Origin: an uncultured Candidatus Melainabacteria bacterium
Lineage (GTDB): Bacteria > Cyanobacteriota > Vampirovibrionia > Gastranaerophilales > Gastranaerophilaceae
Assembly (NCBI GenBank): GCA_934754735.1
Contig: CAKVJE010000063.1
Location: forward strand, 1-11,002
DNA: 11,002 bases
Reading direction: 5' to 3'
Positions 1 through 7,529 of this stretch are shown in pieces. Below the pieces are notes generated by a model. The model did no database searches, was not told the DNA's origin, and saw only the letters and a list, made by a program, of their open reading frames with translations. The first letter of the stretch is position 1. Every line of letters starts with the position of its first letter. The translations under genes and the position numbers were made by a program.

Positions 1-26
1 AAATAACGCCCTGCTATTAAATAACA

Positions 27-57
27 GTAGTCGCGGTTCAGAATGAATCGCGACTAC
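27..57. terminator. Hairpin terminator downstream of the pilin-like gene
   Basis: A 14-nt arm at 27-40 pairs with 44-57 around a 3-nt loop (GAA). There is one G-T wobble in an otherwise perfect, GC-rich stem beginning GTAGTCGCG. It lies 25 nt past the stop codon of the minus-strand pilin-like gene, so it would end that operon. Both flanks are U-rich when transcribed (TGTTATTT on the minus side, GTATTTTATATT on the plus side), so it may also stop a plus-strand gene lying off the left edge. Confidence 0.75.
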
Positions 58-82
58 GTATTTTATATTATTTAAATTTTAA

Positions 83-1294
83 TTAATGTGCTTTTTGAGG
101 ATTAGCAATTTTTAATATACCGGATTTTCTTACCCCATTTTCTACTGGTCTAATATCTGTATAGCTACCGGCTTCACAGCTTATTAAGATTTGATCATTA
201 ATTTTTAAATTTGTCAAACCCAGAGAACAATACGCATCTTTGTATGAACCATATATTGCTTTTTCATATTGAAATCCATTTTCTCTATTTACAATGTTAT
301 TTCTGCCAACCTTACCGTCATCAATATATACCGGCAATAAATCACGTCTTATTTGTAAATTCTGTCCATCATTTGAAATTGGAACTAAATAACCAACATC
401 ATCATTTGAAAAATAAAATATAACAGAATCAAAACCGTTGTTAGTTCTTGTTTTTGCAGCAGGAATTGACATTCTTATAAACACACCTGGAAGTTTATCT
501 GCGTCTTGTACCGGTAATGAATAGGTATATACAATGCCATTACTTGTAGTAACATCATAATCATTTGTTGGATTTGGATCTTCACCACCGCCAGTTGAAC
601 CATCCTGACCACCACCGCCAGTTGAACCATCCTGACCGCCACCGCCAGTTGAACCATCCTGACCGCCACCGCCAGTTGAACCATCCTGACCGCCACCGCC
701 AGTTGAACCTTCATCTTTACTTGGCTTATCTTTTGGCCAAGGCAGTTTCTTCTCGCATTCACCTGTTGCATGACTTGTAACTTTACAAAGCGTACTTTCA
801 TCAGGGTAAGATTCAGTTTTGCTTGAAGTTTTATCGCCGGTGTTAGATGAACCGCCTGTTCCACCACTTTGACCTCTCCATTGTTTGTTTGGATTTATAC
901 CCGGCTTTTCAAGGTCACTTTCAGGTACACCATCATTAGGATCTACCCATAGTCCAGTACTTCGTTGATCTAAAGTGGAAGCGGAATAAGACAAAAAATC
1001 AAAATGATGGGAATCAGACGCCACTTGTATTCCATCTAAAGAGTTTGCAACCGAATTTTCTCTTGATAGAAGAGTTTGCACGTGATTCATAATATCAGGA
1101 ACTGTTTCTTTACCGTTTGCTTTGGCATCAGCAATCGCATTATATAAATTTATATAACCGGTGTAATAATAAAGCTGATACGCTTTGTCAGTTGAGTGCT
1201 TAGTAATTACCATACCCATAGCAGAAACTATACCGATAATTCCTATACATAACAGCAATTCGGCCAGGGTAAAAGCTCTCTTAAGTTTTTTCAT
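83..1294 (-). CDS. Prepilin-like secreted protein with Gly-rich tandem repeat linker
   Basis: The 403-residue product begins with a class III (type IV prepilin) signal: basic MKKLKR, a cut after Ala7, then FTLAE with the conserved Glu five residues in, followed by a hydrophobic helix to about residue 30. PilD-type peptidase should cleave and methylate it, and assembly would be by a type IV pilus or pseudopilus machine in the inner membrane. Ala rather than Gly at -1 is unusual for proteobacteria. Residues 35-135 form a pilin-like N-terminal globular part. Residues 140-195 are Ser/Gly/Lys-rich with a Cys170/Cys180 pair. Residues 196-239 are four GSTGGGGQD units plus a partial unit. Residues 245-403 form a second folded domain with Cys356 and Cys373, possibly a disulfide. 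It is the second gene of an operon with the DUF3326 gene, 2 nt behind its stop. Ligand and exact role are unknown; it could be a minor pilin, adhesin or pseudopilin. Confidence 0.85.
   Translation of the reverse strand: MKKLKRAFTLAELLLCIGIIGIVSAMGMVITKHSTDKAYQLYYYTGYINLYNAIADAKANGKETVPDIMNHVQTLLSRENSVANSLDGIQVASDSHHFDFLSYSASTLDQRSTGLWVDPNDGVPESDLEKPGINPNKQWRGQSGGTGGSSNTGDKTSSKTESYPDESTLCKVTSHATGECEKKLPWPKDKPSKDEGSTGGGGQDGSTGGGGQDGSTGGGGQDGSTGGGGQDGSTGGGEDPNPTNDYDVTTSNGIVYTYSLPVQDADKLPGVFIRMSIPAAKTRTNNGFDSVIFYFSNDDVGYLVPISNDGQNLQIRRDLLPVYIDDGKVGRNNIVNRENGFQYEKAIYGSYKDAYCSLGLTNLKINDQILISCEAGSYTDIRPVENGVRKSGILKIANPQKAH
583..709 (-). repeat. 27-bp tandem repeat encoding GSTGGGGQD
   Basis: Four complete 27-bp units (583-609, 610-636, 637-663, 664-690) plus a 19-bp partial unit (691-709) run head to tail inside the pilin-like gene. 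The units differ at a single silent position (GGT versus GGC in one glycine codon). Each unit is a whole number of codons, so gain or loss of a unit keeps the reading frame and only changes linker length. The block is much richer in G and C than the surrounding gene. Confidence 0.95.
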
Positions 1295-1296
1295 AC

Positions 1297-2241
1297 TTAA
1301 ATTATCTCCATTAGCTCAGTATACTTTTCTATTATAAAACATGTTCTAAGGAAGTTCAAGGGAGTTACATCCAAAACAGTTTGATTTTCTTTAACTGCGT
1401 ATACAGGAATTTTGCGTTTTACAGCTTCCAAAATCGGTATACCACCAATCGAATTATAAGGTACGACTAAGAAATTCAAATCATCTATTTTATATCCGAC
1501 TTCTTCAAGTTTTGGAGCTTGGTTTAGTCCTAAAAGAATACAAGGTAAAAATGTTGGCGTGATATATTCTGCCGAACATCTTTTATCTACAATTTCCGTA
1601 GATATTGAAACATCATCAAACGCCGGAGCGTGCGCACAAGGAATTGAAAACTCTTTTGAAATGTAATGCGAAATAATGGCTTCCACTCCACCAACAGGAT
1701 CTACTCCAATCCCATTAGCATAATCATCCCCTTGTTCGTCAGGGAAGCGACAAACAATCGCAATTGCTTCTGCGCCTTTCTCGATAAGTTTTTGCGCAGC
1801 GCGCTTTAATGTCTCAAGATTTTTAACATTTCCCATTGAAACACCTGAATTATCGACAAAAAATTCAACGCCAACTTCTTCGTCTGTTATTTCATAACCT
1901 AAAATATTTAGTCCGTATACTGTTTCTACTGCGTTAACAGTATTTATGTGCACATTTAAAACATCTTGCTTTATAGCTTTATCAAAAATAATTCCGATTT
2001 TATTATCTGAAGATGGGTTTAAGCAAACTTCACCTTTAAAAAATCTATCAAGCGAATAGCCTTCCACATAAAGCATATTTTCCGTGATGCCGGAAAAACA
2101 CGCTGCATTAACTACATTTGGATTCACTATAAGATTACATTTTTTTGCTAATTTTCTAGCCCAGCCGGAAGCATCTCCTGCAAATCCGCCAATTGAAGCT
2201 CCAACTCCAGTTGGAACAATAAAAGCACCTAATTTTTTCAT
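1297..2241 (-). CDS. DUF3326 family protein
   Basis: The 314-residue product opens with IVPTGVGASIGGFAGDA (residues 8-24), followed by a PNVVNAA stretch at 41-47. This Gly-rich opening is the hallmark of the DUF3326 family, which I know from cyanobacteria and photosynthetic eukaryotes and which has no assigned biochemical function. Other conserved-looking blocks are NSGVSMGN (131-138), the cluster IVCRFPD (162-168) with GDDYANGIGVDPVGGVEA (171-188), and VVPYNSIGGIPI (259-270) near the C-terminus. There is no signal peptide or membrane segment, so it is probably cytosolic. Length is close to that expected for the family. It is the first gene of an operon with the pilin-like gene and is divergent from gatA. 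There is no Shine-Dalgarno sequence; a -10-like TAATAT ends 6 nt before the ATG, suggesting a leaderless message. The family call is firm and the function is unknown. Confidence 0.85.
   Translation of the reverse strand: MKKLGAFIVPTGVGASIGGFAGDASGWARKLAKKCNLIVNPNVVNAACFSGITENMLYVEGYSLDRFFKGEVCLNPSSDNKIGIIFDKAIKQDVLNVHINTVNAVETVYGLNILGYEITDEEVGVEFFVDNSGVSMGNVKNLETLKRAAQKLIEKGAEAIAIVCRFPDEQGDDYANGIGVDPVGGVEAIISHYISKEFSIPCAHAPAFDDVSISTEIVDKRCSAEYITPTFLPCILLGLNQAPKLEEVGYKIDDLNFLVVPYNSIGGIPILEAVKRKIPVYAVKENQTVLDVTPLNFLRTCFIIEKYTELMEII
1306..1309 (-). promoter_or_regulatory. Ribosome binding site for the pilin-like gene, inside the DUF3326 gene
   Basis: GGAG on the minus strand lies 11 nt before the pilin ATG at 1294 and within the last codons of the upstream DUF3326 gene, whose stop is 2 nt from that ATG. 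The arrangement points to translational coupling and supports this start. Confidence 0.7.
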
Positions 2242-2256
2242 AACTTTATATTAGCA
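2242..2256 (-). promoter_or_regulatory. Extended -10 promoter directly before the DUF3326 gene
   Basis: On the minus strand the order is TGC-TAATAT-AAAGTT-ATG, an extended -10 (TGn plus TAATAT at 2253-2248) followed by only 6 nt. The expected transcription start falls on the A of the start codon. No clear -35 box is visible. An alternative is a further upstream -10 (TATTAT, opposite the gatA -10 box), which would give a leader with no good ribosome binding site. Confidence 0.45.
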
Positions 2257-2275
2257 TGAAAACAAGTTTTGTTTT

Positions 2276-2300
2276 TGGTATAATAAAACCAAAATAGGAG
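2276..2300 (+). promoter_or_regulatory. gatA promoter and ribosome binding site
   Basis: A perfect extended -10 (TG-G-TATAAT, 2276-2284) has no obvious -35 partner. Transcription should begin near 2291. The ribosome binding site AGGAG (2296-2300) sits 8 nt before the ATG at 2309, which fixes that start. The leader is therefore only about 18 nt long. Confidence 0.7.
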
Positions 2301-2308
2301 ATAATATT

Positions 2309-3772
2309 ATGCTAGAACTATTGAAAAAGAGCGCTATGGAACAATCCAGAGCAATTCAAAATAAAGAAGTTTCAGCTGTTGAACTAACAAAAGCGTCATT
2401 GGATAGAATTAAATCTATTGATGAAAAGTTAGGTGCTTTCAATTCTTTGACAGAAGAAACTGCATTAGAAACAGCAAAAAAAGTTGATGAAAAAGTTGCA
2501 AAAGGTGAAGAATTACCGCTTTTAGCAGGTGTTCCTCTTGCTTTGAAAGATAACATGAACTTAGTTGGTTCAAAGACAACAGCTTCAAGCAAAATCTTAG
2601 AAAACTTTGTTTCACCTTACAACGCGACTGCAACACAGAAATTATTAGAAAATTTAGTTCCAATCGTTGGTAAAGCTAACTTAGACGAATTCGCAATGGG
2701 TTCTTCAAACGAAAACTCTGCATTCAAAAAAGTTCACAACCCTTGGAATTTAAATAAAGTTCCTGGTGGTTCTTCAGGCGGTTCAGCAGCATCTGTAGCG
2801 TCCTGCGAAGCAGCATTGGCTCTAGGTTCAGATACAGGCGGAAGTATTCGTCTTCCGGCAAGTTTCTGCGGTATCGTTGGTATGAAACCGACTTACGGTA
2901 AAGTTTCAAGATATGGTTTAATTGCGTTCGCGTCATCCCTAGACCAAATCGGACCATTTGCAAGAACAGTAGAAGATGCAGCAGCATTATTAGAAGTTAT
3001 TTCAGGTTACGATTACCACGATTCAACATCTTTAAAATTGCCTGTTGAAAACTACAGAAATAGTCTAAACAATGATATTAAAGGTATGAAAATCGGTGTA
3101 GTTAAAGAACTTATGTCAGAAGGTTTAGCACCTGATGTTAAAAAAGCTCTTGAATCAGCAATCGAAACTTATAAATCATTAGGCGCAGAAGTTGTTGAAA
3201 TTTCACTTCCAAACTTAAAGCATTCAATCGGTATTTATTATATTTTAGCGACTGCAGAATGCAGTTCAAACTTAGCAAGATTTGATGGCGTAAGATATGG
3301 TCATAGAACTGCTGATGCTAAAAATCTTCTTGAAATGTACTGCAAATCAAGAGCTGAAGGTTTTGGTCCGGAAGTTAAACGTCGTATAATGCTTGGTACT
3401 TACGCATTGTCTTCCGGTTATTATGATGCTTATTATAAAAAAGCATTACAAATGAGAAGAGTTGTAACAGAAGACTTTTTGAAAGCATTTAATCAAGTTG
3501 ATGCATTGATTTCTCCAACTTGCCCTACAACCGCATTCGATTTAGGCGCAAGAACAGAAGATCCGCTTGCGATGTATCTAACAGATATTGCGACTATCTC
3601 TGCAAACTTAGCCGGTATTCCTGCGATTTCTATTCCAGCCGGATTTGATACTGACGGAATGCCAATCGGTTTACAAATCATGACACCACAACTTACAGAA
3701 GCTAAGTTATTCAATTTAGCTTACAAATTTGAACAATCTCACGATTATTTCAAAAAATTGGCTAATATATAG
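2309..3772 (+). CDS. gatA: Glu-tRNA(Gln)/Asp-tRNA(Asn) amidotransferase subunit A
   Basis: The product releases ammonia from glutamine and, within the GatCAB complex in the cytosol, lets mischarged Glu-tRNA(Gln) (and possibly Asp-tRNA(Asn)) be converted to the correct aminoacyl-tRNA. The 487-residue length matches the family, which is usually about 480-490. The amidase-signature Ser-cisSer-Lys triad is intact: Lys80 in PLALKDN, Ser155 in PGGSSGGSAAS, and Ser179 in DTGGSIRLPAS. GAFNSL (42-47), NLDEFAMGSSNENS (124-137) and the C-terminal GIPAISIPAG and GLQIM blocks are also typical. gatB and gatC are not adjacent, and the gene appears to be transcribed alone between its own promoter and a strong terminator. 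The lineage probably lacks GlnRS and so depends on it, which is inference. Identification is essentially certain. Confidence 0.98.
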   Translation: MLELLKKSAMEQSRAIQNKEVSAVELTKASLDRIKSIDEKLGAFNSLTEETALETAKKVDEKVAKGEELPLLAGVPLALKDNMNLVGSKTTASSKILENFVSPYNATATQKLLENLVPIVGKANLDEFAMGSSNENSAFKKVHNPWNLNKVPGGSSGGSAASVASCEAALALGSDTGGSIRLPASFCGIVGMKPTYGKVSRYGLIAFASSLDQIGPFARTVEDAAALLEVISGYDYHDSTSLKLPVENYRNSLNNDIKGMKIGVVKELMSEGLAPDVKKALESAIETYKSLGAEVVEISLPNLKHSIGIYYILATAECSSNLARFDGVRYGHRTADAKNLLEMYCKSRAEGFGPEVKRRIMLGTYALSSGYYDAYYKKALQMRRVVTEDFLKAFNQVDALISPTCPTTAFDLGARTEDPLAMYLTDIATISANLAGIPAISIPAGFDTDGMPIGLQIMTPQLTEAKLFNLAYKFEQSHDYFKKLANI

Positions 3773-3799
3773 TTAACTTAAAAGTTATTAATTATAATA

Positions 3800-3835
3800 G
3801 ACGGCGAAAATAATATTTTCGCCGTCTTTATTTTA
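3800..3835. terminator. gatA: Rho-independent terminator between gatA and priA
   Basis: Perfect inverted repeat: GACGGCGAAAA (3800-3810) pairs with TTTTCGCCGTC (3816-3826) around TAATA, and the pairing could extend 2 bp into the loop. TTTATTTT follows on the plus strand, a good U-tract for gatA. It starts 28 nt after the gatA stop and also lies only 6 nt past the priA stop on the other strand. There the tract after the stem is CTATTATAATT, a weaker U-run, so priA termination at this hairpin is possible but less certain. Confidence 0.9.
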
Positions 3836-6037
3836 TAAAATATCCAAAGGATCAACGTCAATCGCTAACTTTATATCTTTAGGAAGTGTAATTTTGCTCA
3901 AGAATTTTGATACAAAATCGTGTCCTTTTTGGGATAATTTGTTTTTAATCAAAATTTGAAATCTGTAGTAACCGTTTAATTTCTCGATAACACAAGGAGT
4001 TGGGCCTAATGTTTCTAAGTATTCGCCGAAACCAAACTTTTCAGTCATTGTCGTTAATCTTAGTGTAATTTCCATTGCTGATTTTTCAGCCCTAAAATTG
4101 TTCTGAGAAGATAAAATTAATCGAATAATCTGGCTAAACGGCGGATAGTCAAATTCTTGTCTTGCTTTGATTTCAGTTTCGAAAAATTTTTCATAATCTT
4201 GTGCTTTAGCCGTTTGAAAAGCATAATAATCGGGATTATATGTTTGGAATAAAACTTTACCCTTAAATTCTCCTCTTCCGGCGCGTCCTGCAACCTGTGT
4301 GAGTAATTGAAACCCACGTTCGGAAGCTCTAAAGTCCGGAATATTAAATCCTGAATCTGCGCTCAATACTCCCACTAACGTAACGTTTGGATTATCAAGA
4401 CCTTTTGCAATCATTTGCGTTCCGACTAAAATATCAATTTCGCCGTTTTGGAATTTATTTAAAAGCTCTATATGCGCATTTTTTCTTGTTAAAATGTCGC
4501 TGTCAATTCTTTCAACTCGCGCGTAAGGATAAAGCTCTTTAATCAAAGTTTCGATTTTTTGTGTTCCGACGCCTGAGGTAGACAACGCATCGCTACCGCA
4601 TTGCGGACAATAATCAGGAAAACTCATTTCTCTATTGCAATAATGGCATTTCAGTTTCTTTACGCTAGTGTGCCAAATCATTGGAATAGAACAATCCGGA
4701 CACTCTATAACCGTTCCGCAAGCTTTACATTGAGTATAAGTCGAATATCCGCGTCTATTCATTAACAAAATAACTTGTTGGTTACGCTCAAGAGTTTCAT
4801 TTATTTCTGTTTGCAATGGTTTCGAAATTATACCGCGATAAGACGCTTTGCCATATTCTTGCATATTAATAACTTGTGGTTTCGCAAGTGGTGAATTGTT
4901 GAAACGTTTTCGCATTTCAAACAAATTATTATTGTTCGTTGCATAATAATACGTAGAAATATCCGGAGTCGCAGAACCTAGAAGTAATGGCGCTTGGTGA
5001 AATTGTGCAAGTCGTCTGGCTACAATTCTTGCATCATACCTTGGAGCCGGATTTGTTTGTTTATAAGCACTTTCGTGTTCTTCGTCAATAATAATCAGAC
5101 CGATATTTTGTAGAGGTGCAAAAACCGCTGAACGCGCACCTGCAAGAATTTTAATATCGTTTTTATAAAGCCTTTGCCAAACGTCATATTTTTCACCTTC
5201 AGAAATGCTGCTATGCCAAATTGCGACATCTCGAATTCCGAATTTACGCGCAAGTCGCTTTGTAAGTTGAGATGCCAAGGCGATTTCAGGAGCTAAAAAT
5301 AAAACATTTCTACCGGAATCAATTACATCTTTGATTAGCTTAAAATAAACTTCGGTTTTGCCGGAAGCGGTAACGCCATGTAATAAAATCGGGTTTGGTG
5401 ATTTCATTTTAGCTTTTATACCTTCGTAGGCAGTAACTTGTTCACCCGAAAGTTCGTAAAGCGGTTCTGTTTCTACGTTTTTGAAAATTGCAAGCGGATT
5501 TCTGTAAATATATTCTTGCTCAATTTTTACGCAACCGAGTTCCGCAAGTTTTTTCATCGTTGTGCGCGTAGTTTTGGCAATTTCTTCAAATTCTATTAAA
5601 GAACATTTACCGCGCTCTTTTAATAATACAAGAATTTCTTTTTGTCTTTTTGTAAGTCCTTCAGCTTCATCGTTAATAAAAGCAACAGAAAGCTCTATTT
5701 TTGCGTTTTTTTCTATTAATTTCATTGGAAGTGCTGCATTTAAAACAGTTACGAAATCTGTACAATAATAATTCGCCACCCATTCTAAAAGTTTTAAGTA
5801 TTTTAAAGAAAAAAGAGGTGTTGGGTCAATGATTTTATTTATTTTTTTTGCGCGAAAATCCCCCGGAAGATAATCTGAAAAGCCGACAATGAACGCGTTA
5901 ATCAAACCTTGTCTGCCAAATGGCACAAGAACAGCTTGCCCGATTTGGATGATTGATTTCATCTCATCAGGAATCAAATAACTAAAAGTCTTAACACCAA
6001 GTCCTTTTATATTTACTAAAACCAATGCGTATTTCAT
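3833..6037 (-). CDS. priA: Primosomal protein N' (replication restart DNA helicase PriA)
   Basis: PriA recognises stalled or broken replication forks and reloads the replicative helicase; it is a 3'-5' superfamily 2 helicase. The 734-residue product has the N-terminal fork-binding domain (1-110, starting YALVLVNI), a winged-helix region (about 125-175), and the helicase motifs in order: GVTASGKT Walker A (221-228), IIDEEH Walker B (316-321), GSATP (354-358), GTQMIAKGLD (539-548), and QVAGRAGRG (581-589). Eight cysteines at 437, 440, 446, 449, 464, 467, 477 and 480 form the inserted double zinc site. The C-terminus VDPLDIL is typical. Length is within the family range. The gene lies 46 nt behind the radical SAM gene on the same strand, but has its own -10 box and no Shine-Dalgarno sequence. 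Identification is secure. Confidence 0.98.
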   Translation of the reverse strand: MKYALVLVNIKGLGVKTFSYLIPDEMKSIIQIGQAVLVPFGRQGLINAFIVGFSDYLPGDFRAKKINKIIDPTPLFSLKYLKLLEWVANYYCTDFVTVLNAALPMKLIEKNAKIELSVAFINDEAEGLTKRQKEILVLLKERGKCSLIEFEEIAKTTRTTMKKLAELGCVKIEQEYIYRNPLAIFKNVETEPLYELSGEQVTAYEGIKAKMKSPNPILLHGVTASGKTEVYFKLIKDVIDSGRNVLFLAPEIALASQLTKRLARKFGIRDVAIWHSSISEGEKYDVWQRLYKNDIKILAGARSAVFAPLQNIGLIIIDEEHESAYKQTNPAPRYDARIVARRLAQFHQAPLLLGSATPDISTYYYATNNNNLFEMRKRFNNSPLAKPQVINMQEYGKASYRGIISKPLQTEINETLERNQQVILLMNRRGYSTYTQCKACGTVIECPDCSIPMIWHTSVKKLKCHYCNREMSFPDYCPQCGSDALSTSGVGTQKIETLIKELYPYARVERIDSDILTRKNAHIELLNKFQNGEIDILVGTQMIAKGLDNPNVTLVGVLSADSGFNIPDFRASERGFQLLTQVAGRAGRGEFKGKVLFQTYNPDYYAFQTAKAQDYEKFFETEIKARQEFDYPPFSQIIRLILSSQNNFRAEKSAMEITLRLTTMTEKFGFGEYLETLGPTPCVIEKLNGYYRFQILIKNKLSQKGHDFVSKFLSKITLPKDIKLAIDVDPLDIL

Positions 6038-6050
6038 AAAAACAATTATA
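6038..6050 (-). promoter_or_regulatory. priA: -10 box directly before priA
   Basis: A perfect TATAAT (6050-6045 on the minus strand) is followed by TGTTTTT and then the priA ATG. With the usual 6-7 nt spacing, transcription starts on the start codon. No ribosome binding site lies in the 7-nt gap; the nearest purine run (AAGG) is upstream of the -10 and would not be in the transcript. No convincing -35 box is visible. Confidence 0.5.
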
Positions 6051-6083
6051 CCTTAATGGCATAAATTTTTGCACAATTAATTT

Positions 6084-7394
6084 TTATATTTCTACAATAT
6101 GCTCATGTAATACTGGTTTGATTGGTGCAGTATCTTTGTTTTTGTTAATATAGTTAAGTTGAATATTCGTTGGATATGTTTCTTGGTAATTTGTTATATA
6201 GACTTTTCCATTCAAATCAATCAGAGCTGCATCCATATTTTTGCAAATTATTTTATCATTTGCATTCGGAAAAATTTCATCCATTGTTTTTCTTGTGTTT
6301 TTTACTTTAAAATTTTTAATCAAACGTCCTGTAATTCCAATATTTGTATTAGTTAAATCACAATTTTCTAAGAAATAATCGCAAATTTGTTTAAAAGCGA
6401 TATCTAGTTGTTGTTTTGTATTGTATTTTTCATAACGTTCCATAAACATTTTTTCTACTTTTAACAACACTTCTCCATATAGTTTTGCTAAGTCCTTTTG
6501 TTGAAAGCCTTCTAGCTCTTGTATTTTCTCATTTGAAAAACTTCTTGAAATCACTCCAAAGCATTCTGGATGTTCCATCAATATCGGCAATAGCGTACTT
6601 ATAGTATTTGCCATTCTAGTTGTATACGCTTCTCGTAATCTTTGCGCTACATCATGCTGTCCTCCTCTCTCTTTTAATACAGAGTTGTAATACAAAGATT
6701 GAAACGGGTTAAAAGACAAATTAAAGTGCACAAACTTATAATCTGCATAATTTTTATTAAATTTCTCAACAAGATTTTCCATTCTCTTTTGAGTATTTTT
6801 GTCTTGTACATTCCAACCTGCTGTATCAAACAAAATTTCTTCATTGCAAGTATCATGCAGCATTTTTGAAAGGTCTAAATAATCGTATTCTTTTCCGGTT
6901 TTATCTTTCGCCGTAATCATTGAACTATCCGCGTCATGGAATAAAACTTGATAATTATACATTCTTTTTCGCTTAAAAATATTAAATCCCATTTTGTCGT
7001 TTAAAGTCTGAAAATCATCACAGAAATTTTTAAAATCCTCAAAATCAATTTTAGCAATTGTATTTTTATCTCTATAAAAACTTTCAGGTCTAGCGTCAGC
7101 ATAACAATGAGCACACATATTATTGCAACCACGTTGCAGAATAACAGCTAAAGTTCTATCGGCAATACTCTTAATCTGTTTCATAGTTAAATTTCCAATA
7201 GTTTTTAGTCCTTCTTGGATGCCTTCTAATTTGTCCATATCAAATTTATCTAAAGTCCAATACTTTACTGGAGTATGGGATTTTTTCAAAGCAGTTTGCT
7301 TTTTTGCCAGATATTCGGCATAATTACCAGCTTTAAAGCTTCGTGGCGAGTAATGGTAAATCGAAAAATTTATAATACTATTTAATATTTTCAT
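6084..7394 (-). CDS. Radical SAM protein of unknown substrate
   Basis: The 436-residue product carries a canonical radical SAM iron-sulfur motif, CNNMCAHCY, with Cys90, Cys94 and Cys97 (CX3CX2C plus aromatic), on the first strand of the barrel (LAVILQRG). It should bind a 4Fe-4S cluster and S-adenosylmethionine and act by radical chemistry in the cytosol. ILFDTAGWN (187-195) and VHFNLSFNPF (222-231) look like later barrel strands. The C-terminal stretch MDAALIDLNGKVYITN (387-402) resembles the dG.vy segment of SPASM-type tails, but the expected cysteines are absent; the remaining C-terminal cysteines (338, 345, 384) do not form an obvious auxiliary-cluster pattern. The start is supported by AGAGG 6 nt before the ATG. 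Upstream is divergent comEC; downstream is priA, with no terminator between. I cannot name the substrate, and no precursor-peptide gene is visible nearby. Confidence 0.85.
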   Translation of the reverse strand: MKILNSIINFSIYHYSPRSFKAGNYAEYLAKKQTALKKSHTPVKYWTLDKFDMDKLEGIQEGLKTIGNLTMKQIKSIADRTLAVILQRGCNNMCAHCYADARPESFYRDKNTIAKIDFEDFKNFCDDFQTLNDKMGFNIFKRKRMYNYQVLFHDADSSMITAKDKTGKEYDYLDLSKMLHDTCNEEILFDTAGWNVQDKNTQKRMENLVEKFNKNYADYKFVHFNLSFNPFQSLYYNSVLKERGGQHDVAQRLREAYTTRMANTISTLLPILMEHPECFGVISRSFSNEKIQELEGFQQKDLAKLYGEVLLKVEKMFMERYEKYNTKQQLDIAFKQICDYFLENCDLTNTNIGITGRLIKNFKVKNTRKTMDEIFPNANDKIICKNMDAALIDLNGKVYITNYQETYPTNIQLNYINKNKDTAPIKPVLHEHIVEI

Positions 7395-7400
7395 TTTTAA

Positions 7401-7405
7401 CCTCT
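7401..7405 (-). promoter_or_regulatory. Ribosome binding site of the radical SAM gene
   Basis: AGAGG on the minus strand, 6 nt before the ATG at 7394. It contrasts with the neighbouring comEC and priA starts, which have none. Confidence 0.65.
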
Positions 7406-7424
7406 TATAAGATAAAACTACTAA

Positions 7425-7447
7425 TAAAGATTTTTGCTAAAGATTTT
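7425..7447. repeat. Short direct repeat upstream of the radical SAM gene
   Basis: TAAAGATTTT occurs at 7425-7434 and again at 7438-7447, a 13-nt period, in the 150-nt divergent region between the radical SAM gene and comEC. It may be an operator for the radical SAM gene or chance in AT-rich DNA. Apart from this and the comEC -10 box I see no strong signal in the region. Confidence 0.3.
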
Positions 7448-7529
7448 AAGTATACGTAATAATTTGTAACAATTAAGCTATAAAAAGTGTTAAACATTAG
7501 CCCTATTCTAATAAAAGCTTTTCTACTTA

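Noticed and set aside
1..26. Imperfect inverted repeat at the left edge as a second hairpin
   Set aside because: The pairing (about 11-18 with 20-27) leaves a one-base loop, contains a mismatch and competes with the much stronger stem at 27-57.
583..709. Possible CRISPR array
   Set aside because: The units are contiguous with no spacers and are in frame with an evident protein.
475..867. Open frames on both strands across the repeat region, one minus-strand frame at 475-867 and one plus-strand frame at 565-780
   Set aside because: A 27-bp repeat free of stops stays open in several frames. These frames give repetitive His/Arg/Val-rich peptides with no start signals, and they overlap the well-supported pilin-like gene.
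4258..4311. KGLD instead of KGHD/KGHH in the PriA motif near residue 545 as a possible defect
   Set aside because: I recall KGLD in PriA of Gram-positive bacteria, and all other helicase motifs and the eight zinc cysteines are intact.
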